Assembly: GCA_003223675.1 (NCBI GenBank)
Contig: QHVW01000839.1
Location: 1 to 6,336, forward strand
Source: Acidobacteriota bacterium
Lineage (GTDB): Bacteria; Acidobacteriota; Thermoanaerobaculia; Multivoradales; UBA5704
Reading direction: 5' to 3'
DNA: 6,336 nt
The notes under the pieces were generated by a model, which saw only the letters and a list, made by a program, of their open reading frames with translations, made no database searches and was not told the origin of the DNA. A program made the position numbers and the translations under genes. Shown in pieces: positions 1 to 3,731 of this stretch. Position 1 is the stretch's first letter; each line of letters opens with the position of its first letter.

Positions 1-777
1 AACATCGCGCGCGGCTACATCACGGTCGACACGGTGAGCAACTGCACTCTGCGGTATCCCGGCGACCCGGGCTATTTCGTGGCGGGCGGCAACGGCGACG
101 CCACGAACCAGAACGTGCTCTGGGGCGACTACTTCTACCTCAACCCCGCCACCGGCGCCGCGGAGGGGAACCCGCTGGTCCACATCGTCGCCGACGCCAG
201 CGATCCGGAGACCTCGACCGCCGGCAAGTACACGTTCTACGGCCGCTACGTCAACTGGACGGCGGCGGACAACCGCCGGCCGCTGGGGACGAATTTCGCC
301 TCCCGCTATCTCGTCGGCGGCTCGCTTTCGGCCGTCACCAGCTTCATCGTCTGGCGCGATCCCAAGGTCGACCAGGACCCGTTCTCCTGTCAGTCCGGCT
401 CGGGCGGTCCGAGCTGGTATCTGCTGAGTCAGGAGGGCACTCTGTTCTTCGACGAGCAGGAGCACGTCTCCGCACCGGTACAGGTCCCGACCTCCCCCCG
501 GCCTCCAGGGGTCAACTTCGTCCCCTTTCCCAAGGCAACCCAACGCGTCCAGGCCAACACCGCCGACCTCCCAGTTCCGTACAACTTCGGCTGGATCGAT
601 CTGGACCTGAACACCGCGGTCACTCCAGCGGGCTCCGTGCCGCCGTCCGATCCCGCGGCGGCGCAGGCCTGGGTCTTCGTGAAGATGGTCGGCAGCGGGC
701 TGTTCAGCGTCGGCTACGACGCCATCCAGCTCGACAACGCCGCCCACGCGATCCACACCGTGGGCACCCTGCCCTGA
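1..777 (+). CDS. Uncharacterised, probably exported protein (5'-truncated by window edge)
   Basis: The frame is open from the first base of the window to a TGA at 775-777, giving 258 visible residues. A GTG at 34 could serve as a start, but the protein-like sequence continues upstream of it (visible start NIARGYITVDTV), so I treat the gene as truncated. The visible part is rich in Gly, Asn, Tyr, Trp and Thr, with short strand-like stretches such as GYITVDTV, VLWGDYFYLNP and FYGRYVNWT. It has only two cysteines (in SNCT and FSCQSG), no membrane segment and no nucleotide-binding motif. This composition is typical of secreted or cell-surface beta-rich proteins, but any signal peptide would lie outside the window. 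I recognise no catalytic motif and assign no function. It converges on the DDAH-like gene with only 8 bp between the two stop codons, leaving no room for a separate terminator. Confidence 0.8.
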   Translation, partial: NIARGYITVDTVSNCTLRYPGDPGYFVAGGNGDATNQNVLWGDYFYLNPATGAAEGNPLVHIVADASDPETSTAGKYTFYGRYVNWTAADNRRPLGTNFASRYLVGGSLSAVTSFIVWRDPKVDQDPFSCQSGSGGPSWYLLSQEGTLFFDEQEHVSAPVQVPTSPRPPGVNFVPFPKATQRVQANTADLPVPYNFGWIDLDLNTAVTPAGSVPPSDPAAAQAWVFVKMVGSGLFSVGYDAIQLDNAAHAIHTVGTLP

Positions 778-785
778 TCCCGCCT

Positions 786-1670
786 CTACCCCACCCGCCG
801 TATCGCTTCTCGTAATACGGGCCGCGTCAGGCAGGTGGGGCCCCCTTCCGCCTTGAGCGAGATCTCCCGGCCGCGATAGGTGAGGACCTCGCAGCCGGCC
901 TCCTCCAGGCGCTTCTGCGTGATCGGATTGCCTTCCAGCATCAGGAGCTTGCGCGGGGCGAGGGCCAGGACGTTGGGCGCCTGGGTGGCGAATTCCTCCT
1001 CCGGCACCTCGATCAGGCGGATCCCCCGGTCGCGCACCAATCGCCAGAAGGAGACGGGGAGGAGCGGCGGATAGACCACCGCAAGATCGTCGTCCAGCAG
1101 GCTGATCAGGGAGAGCAGGTGGAGGCAGGCCTCGGGGCCGCCGAAGTAGGGGAGCTCGACGGGGACGACCTCGACGTCCAGGGGAGCCAGGATCTCCCGG
1201 AGCTGGCGCAACCCCTCGGCATTGGTGCGGAAACCCTGGCCGGCGGCCAGGGTGTGGCGGTCGAGCCAGAGGAGGTCCCCGCCTTCGGCCGTGGCCTCGC
1301 CCCGCAGCGCGCCGAGGGTGGGGACGCCGATCTCCTCCAGCCGGCGGCCGAGCGCCTCCTCCTCGCCGCGGCGCAGCGCCTTGCCCATCTTCAGAAGAAT
1401 CGCGCCGCGCTCGGTGATCAGGACGGGATCGAAGACGAAGATGGAGTCCGCCCGGTCCGGCTGCGGCTCGGAGTGATCGATCACCTCGGCGCCCGCGCCG
1501 CGCAGCAGCTCCACCAGCGCGTCGTGCTCGCGCCGGGCCTCTTCCAGATCGGGCCGGGTGGTGTAATGCCAGCGCTCCGGATCGGCGCCGCCGAACGCCT
1601 CATCCGGCCGGCGGACCAGCACCCGCCGCAGGGGTGCGACCATGCTCTGGCAGCCATAGCGGTCCGTCAT
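786..1670 (-). CDS. Dimethylarginine dimethylaminohydrolase-like / amidinotransferase-superfamily guanidino hydrolase
   Basis: This 294-residue protein belongs to the guanidino-group-modifying superfamily (pentein fold: DDAH, arginine deiminase, amidinotransferases). Characterised DDAH enzymes hydrolyse methylated arginines to citrulline plus methylamines through a covalent Cys intermediate. The order of motifs fits: an acidic DSIFVFDPVLIT segment at about residues 75-86, RGAILLKMGKALRRGEE at 88-104, EGGD at 129-132 (candidate catalytic Glu129), LHLLS with His184, and a C-terminal GGPTCLTRP with nucleophile Cys280. It has no signal peptide or membrane segment, so it is probably cytoplasmic. 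The ATG at 1670 is chosen because it overlaps the upstream stop as ATGA, has AGGA about 9 nt upstream, and begins the recognisable fold; the longer open frame upstream is a shadow of the neighbouring gene. Substrate is uncertain: methylarginine, arginine (deiminase or dihydrolase activity) or another guanidino compound are all possible. Family call strong, substrate weak. Confidence 0.9.
   Translation of the reverse strand: MTDRYGCQSMVAPLRRVLVRRPDEAFGGADPERWHYTTRPDLEEARREHDALVELLRGAGAEVIDHSEPQPDRADSIFVFDPVLITERGAILLKMGKALRRGEEEALGRRLEEIGVPTLGALRGEATAEGGDLLWLDRHTLAAGQGFRTNAEGLRQLREILAPLDVEVVPVELPYFGGPEACLHLLSLISLLDDDLAVVYPPLLPVSFWRLVRDRGIRLIEVPEEEFATQAPNVLALAPRKLLMLEGNPITQKRLEEAGCEVLTYRGREISLKAEGGPTCLTRPVLREAIRRVG
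1667..1670 (-). other. ATGA stop/start overlap coupling the two operon genes
   Basis: On the minus strand the TGA that ends the FTCD_C-family gene (1669-1667) overlaps the ATG that begins the DDAH-like gene (1670-1668). An AGGA at 1683-1680 gives the downstream start its own weak ribosome binding site. This arrangement is typical of translationally coupled genes in one transcript. Confidence 0.85.
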
Positions 1671-2308
1671 GTCGATTCGTCCTGATCGTAGATCCGCGTC
1701 TCGGCGAGCTCGCGGAGGTCCCGCAGGCCCCGGCGGAGAGCGCGAACGTCCTCTTTCCGGCGCTCCGCCCAGCCGTCTCCGCCAACGTGGCCGGCGCCGG
1801 CGAATTTCAGATTGAGATGGGCCACGTGGGCCGCGCCCTCGCCGCCGGCGAGGGCGCCCAGCGTGGCGGCGCCCGCCTCGGCCTGGGCGCTCCGGGCTCC
1901 CCGTTCCCACAGCTCGAACCCCATCCGCGCCACGGCGAGGCAATGCTCCGCGATCTCGATGGGAACCTCGGTCGCGCGCCGCTGCGCCTCCTCTGTGCGC
2001 TCCGCCCAAAACCGATCGAAAGCCGCGGCGTCCTCGTCCACGGCCCGGCGGAGGCGGTCCGCCAGCTCGCCCGCCTGCGCCAGAAGGGCCTCGGCGCGCT
2101 CGCGGAACGGCGCATAGATCTCGCGCCGCTTGCCGCTCCTCGCGGCTTTGAGGGTGTGGCGCGCCACGGTCTGCGCCAGGCTCGCGGCGAGCGCGCCCAT
2201 CAGGGCCGCGGCGCTCCCCGCCCCCGGCGTGGTGTTGCCGGCGGCGAAGAGCTCCAGGAGCTCCTGAGCCGGTTTCGCGCTTAGATCTCTCTCCTTATTG
2301 CCATCCAT
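1667..2308 (-). CDS. FTCD_C-family cyclodeaminase/cyclohydrolase protein
   Basis: This 213-residue protein matches the stand-alone form of the formiminotransferase-cyclodeaminase C-terminal domain. Known members convert 5-formimino-tetrahydrofolate to 5,10-methenyl-tetrahydrofolate with release of ammonia, or act as methenyl-tetrahydrofolate cyclohydrolases. The hallmark is the N-terminal loop and helix TTPGAGSAAALMGALAASL at about 26-44; most relatives I know have PGGGS there, so the second Gly is Ala here. Further family features are the helical DEDAAAFDRF segment (91-100), the VPIEIAEHCLAVA helix (115-127) and a late helix-strand region with NLKFAG (166-171). Length is normal for a single-domain member; no formiminotransferase domain is attached. 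It is the first gene of a two-gene operon and overlaps the DDAH-like gene by 4 bp, which suggests translational coupling. The ATG at 2308 has only a weak upstream Shine-Dalgarno candidate; an AAGGAGAG lies just inside the coding region with no usable start after it. Exact substrate is inference. Confidence 0.85.
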   Translation of the reverse strand: MDGNKERDLSAKPAQELLELFAAGNTTPGAGSAAALMGALAASLAQTVARHTLKAARSGKRREIYAPFRERAEALLAQAGELADRLRRAVDEDAAAFDRFWAERTEEAQRRATEVPIEIAEHCLAVARMGFELWERGARSAQAEAGAATLGALAGGEGAAHVAHLNLKFAGAGHVGGDGWAERRKEDVRALRRGLRDLRELAETRIYDQDEST

Positions 2309-2309
2309 A

Positions 2310-2335
2310 TAAAAGCTTGCCCTAAAAGAATGCCC
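2310..2335. repeat. Tandem imperfect 13-bp direct repeat immediately upstream of the FTCD_C gene
   Basis: TAAAAGCTTGCCC (2310-2322) is followed directly by TAAAAGAATGCCC (2323-2335), with 11 of 13 positions identical. Read on the minus strand this is GGGCAttCTTTTA then GGGCAagCTTTTA, ending one base before the ATG at 2308. Its position in the 5' leader of the leftward operon would suit a regulator site or a leader element, but two short copies could also arise by chance in an AT-richer pocket. Confidence 0.55.
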
Positions 2336-2462
2336 ATGCGATTCTCATTCCAGAAGCGCAGTCTATCTCAGCTCGCCCCGGAGGTCGTAATCGTCTCTGT
2401 TGGGCTCTCTCGAGGGTTGCGCCGGACCCTAGTCGCGGTGAGGACGATCTTGTCCCTCCGCC

Positions 2463-2474
2463 AAGGAAAGGGAG
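2463..2474 (+). promoter_or_regulatory. Ribosome binding site of the 292-aa gene
   Basis: The purine run AAGGAAAGGGAG ends 7 nt before the ATG at 2482 and supplies a strong Shine-Dalgarno match (GGGAG at 2470-2474). It fixes the start of the 292-residue protein and is the clearest ribosome binding site in the window. Confidence 0.8.
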
Positions 2475-2481
2475 ATATCCC

Positions 2482-3360
2482 ATGTCAGCCACAGTGCAGC
2501 TCAACGTTTTTTCAGGACGCCCCAACCCGACCTGGCTGTTGAACGACGAGCAGGCCCGCGAGCTGTTGGACCGCGTCCACCAGGTCGAAACCAAGACACC
2601 CCTCAAGGCCGCGGGGTCGGTCGGGGGGCTTGGCTATCGCGGCTTCACCGTCGCGTCTGACGCGAAATCGACGATCGGCGAGACCCGCCTGGCGGTCCAT
2701 GCCGGCGTCGTCGACACCGGGAGGACCGACCTGAGCCTGTTCGACGAGAGCCGCGAGATCGAGTCCTGGCTCCTCGAGACGGCGACCGTGCAGTTTGACA
2801 AGGGGGTGAGGGAGCACGTCACCAGCATGCTCGCGGTCCCCGCGCAGGAGGCCTTGCGGGATCTGACCGATCGGCTGATCGTGCTCCCCCCGCCGTCGAA
2901 GTGCACCCCGAAAGCGGCCGACGCGCCCGCCTACAATCCCGGCTTGTGGAACATCCCTACCGTGCAGCCCTACAACAACTGTTACAACTACGCGAACGAC
3001 CAGCGGACCAACACGTTCGCGCAGCCGGGCCGGGCGCACGGCAAGATGTATACCAAGCTGACCTGCGCGTCGGTGCAGCCGGCGGCCCAGGCGGACGGCC
3101 TCGTGCCCACGGCGAGCTTCAGCACGAAGCTGGCGGCGGGCAAGGGGTGGTACGTGGCCCTCGTGATCTGGCCCAATACGGATTATCATTGGTACCGGCA
3201 GGACGCGAACGGCTGCTGGTCGCACAAGCCTGGAGGAACCGCGGCTCGGAACGTGGACAACGGCGGCCATACCATCACCGATCCCAAGACGGCGAACCGG
3301 GGTCCCTATACGACGTTCTGCAGCTATATGATCACCAACCGGCACGTCGTCATTAAGTAA
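2482..3360 (+). CDS. Uncharacterised two-domain protein: FSGRPNP domain plus Cys/His-rich possible papain-like hydrolase domain
   Basis: The protein has 292 residues, with a strong ribosome binding site before its ATG. Residues 1 to about 118 form a domain that recurs in the next gene, with conserved blocks FSGRPNPTW (10-18), GLGYRGF (49-55) and ESWLLET (94-100). A proline-containing linker (about 132-155) leads to a second domain at about 156-292. This holds PYNNCYNYANDQ (Cys167), FAQPGRA (179-185), a hydrophobic strand YVALVIW (224-230) running into DYHWYRQD (His236), then GCWSHKPGG and a final RGPYTTFCSYM. A Cys in an NxCYxYA context at the head of a helix, followed later by His at the end of a strand, is the layout of papain-like and NlpC/P60-like hydrolases. 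The other cysteines (141, 195, 245, 280) could form disulphides or bind metal. There is no signal peptide or membrane segment. I know no characterised homologue, so the enzymatic role is inference. It is probably co-transcribed with the gene 17 bp downstream. Confidence 0.85.
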   Translation: MSATVQLNVFSGRPNPTWLLNDEQARELLDRVHQVETKTPLKAAGSVGGLGYRGFTVASDAKSTIGETRLAVHAGVVDTGRTDLSLFDESREIESWLLETATVQFDKGVREHVTSMLAVPAQEALRDLTDRLIVLPPPSKCTPKAADAPAYNPGLWNIPTVQPYNNCYNYANDQRTNTFAQPGRAHGKMYTKLTCASVQPAAQADGLVPTASFSTKLAAGKGWYVALVIWPNTDYHWYRQDANGCWSHKPGGTAARNVDNGGHTITDPKTANRGPYTTFCSYMITNRHVVIK

Positions 3361-3377
3361 CCTTGCTTGGATCAGCC

Positions 3378-3731
3378 ATGCCCGTCGAAGTCATCCTGGA
3401 TGTGTTCTCCGGCCGCCCGAATCCGCGCTGGGTGCTCTCCGACGCGCAGACCTTGGAGCTGGTCCGGCGGATCGCCTCCCTTTCGCGTGCGCAGGGCGCG
3501 CGGGAGCCGACGCCGCCGGACCTGGGCTACCGGGGCTTCCGGATCGAGGCTCACGACGTTCCGGAGCTGCCCGGTCCGGTCCACGTCTACGGCGGCTTCG
3601 TCCGCCTGCCTTCCGAGGTGAGGCTCGATCCCCAGCGCCGCACCGAGCGCTGGCTGCTCGAAAGCAACTCGAAGGCCCTCGAGCCCCCGATCCATGAGCT
3701 CGTGCTCCATGAGATCGAGGGCAGGGTCTGA
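3378..3731 (+). CDS. Uncharacterised 117-aa protein, stand-alone FSGRPNP domain
   Basis: This 117-residue protein is a paralogue of the N-terminal domain of the preceding gene. Matching blocks occur in the same order and at nearly the same residue numbers: FSGRPNPRW (10-18), DLGYRGF (48-54), VHVYGGFV (68-75) and ERWLLES (90-96). The ATG at 3378 is preferred over an in-frame TTG at 3363 because it aligns exactly with the start of the paralogue (MPVEVILDVFSG against MSATVQLNVFSG). Neither start has a good Shine-Dalgarno sequence, so translation may be coupled to the upstream gene, which ends 17 bp earlier. It has no cysteine, signal peptide or membrane segment and lacks the Cys/His domain entirely. 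Function is unknown; it could be a binding partner or regulator of the larger protein, which is inference from adjacency and shared domain only. Its 3' end is overlapped on the other strand by the extended cphA reading frame. Confidence 0.8.
   Translation: MPVEVILDVFSGRPNPRWVLSDAQTLELVRRIASLSRAQGAREPTPPDLGYRGFRIEAHDVPELPGPVHVYGGFVRLPSEVRLDPQRRTERWLLESNSKALEPPIHELVLHEIEGRV

Larger units (their letters stand above)
2309..2481. promoter_or_regulatory. Divergent intergenic region between the FTCD_C/DDAH operon and the FSGRPNP-domain gene pair
   Basis: These 173 bp separate two divergent transcription units and must hold the leftward promoter, and probably the rightward one. The left third (about 2309-2350) is distinctly AT-richer than the coding sequence around it. 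I could not find a convincing -35/-10 pair on either strand: the best rightward -35-like hexamer is TTGCGC at 2417-2422, and it has no good -10 partner at normal spacing. GGAC and GTCC at 2442-2455 form only a 4-bp stem and are not convincing as an operator. The promoter role follows from gene orientation, not from a recognised motif. Confidence 0.5.

Noticed and set aside
1671..2009. N-terminal extension of the DDAH-like protein to a start at 2009
   Set aside because: The extra residues are Arg/Gly-rich shadow sequence of the FTCD_C gene; the start at 1670 has an ATGA overlap and an AGGA, and matches the length of the family.
2442..2455. GGAC and GTCC arms as an operator or hairpin before the 292-aa gene
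   Set aside because: Only 4 bp of perfect pairing with a 6-nt loop, well within chance for this composition.
2512..3345. 277-codon open frame on the - strand opposite the 292-aa gene
   Set aside because: It has Arg/Val/Gly-rich low-complexity translation and no motif; the + strand frame has a strong ribosome binding site and a paralogous neighbour.
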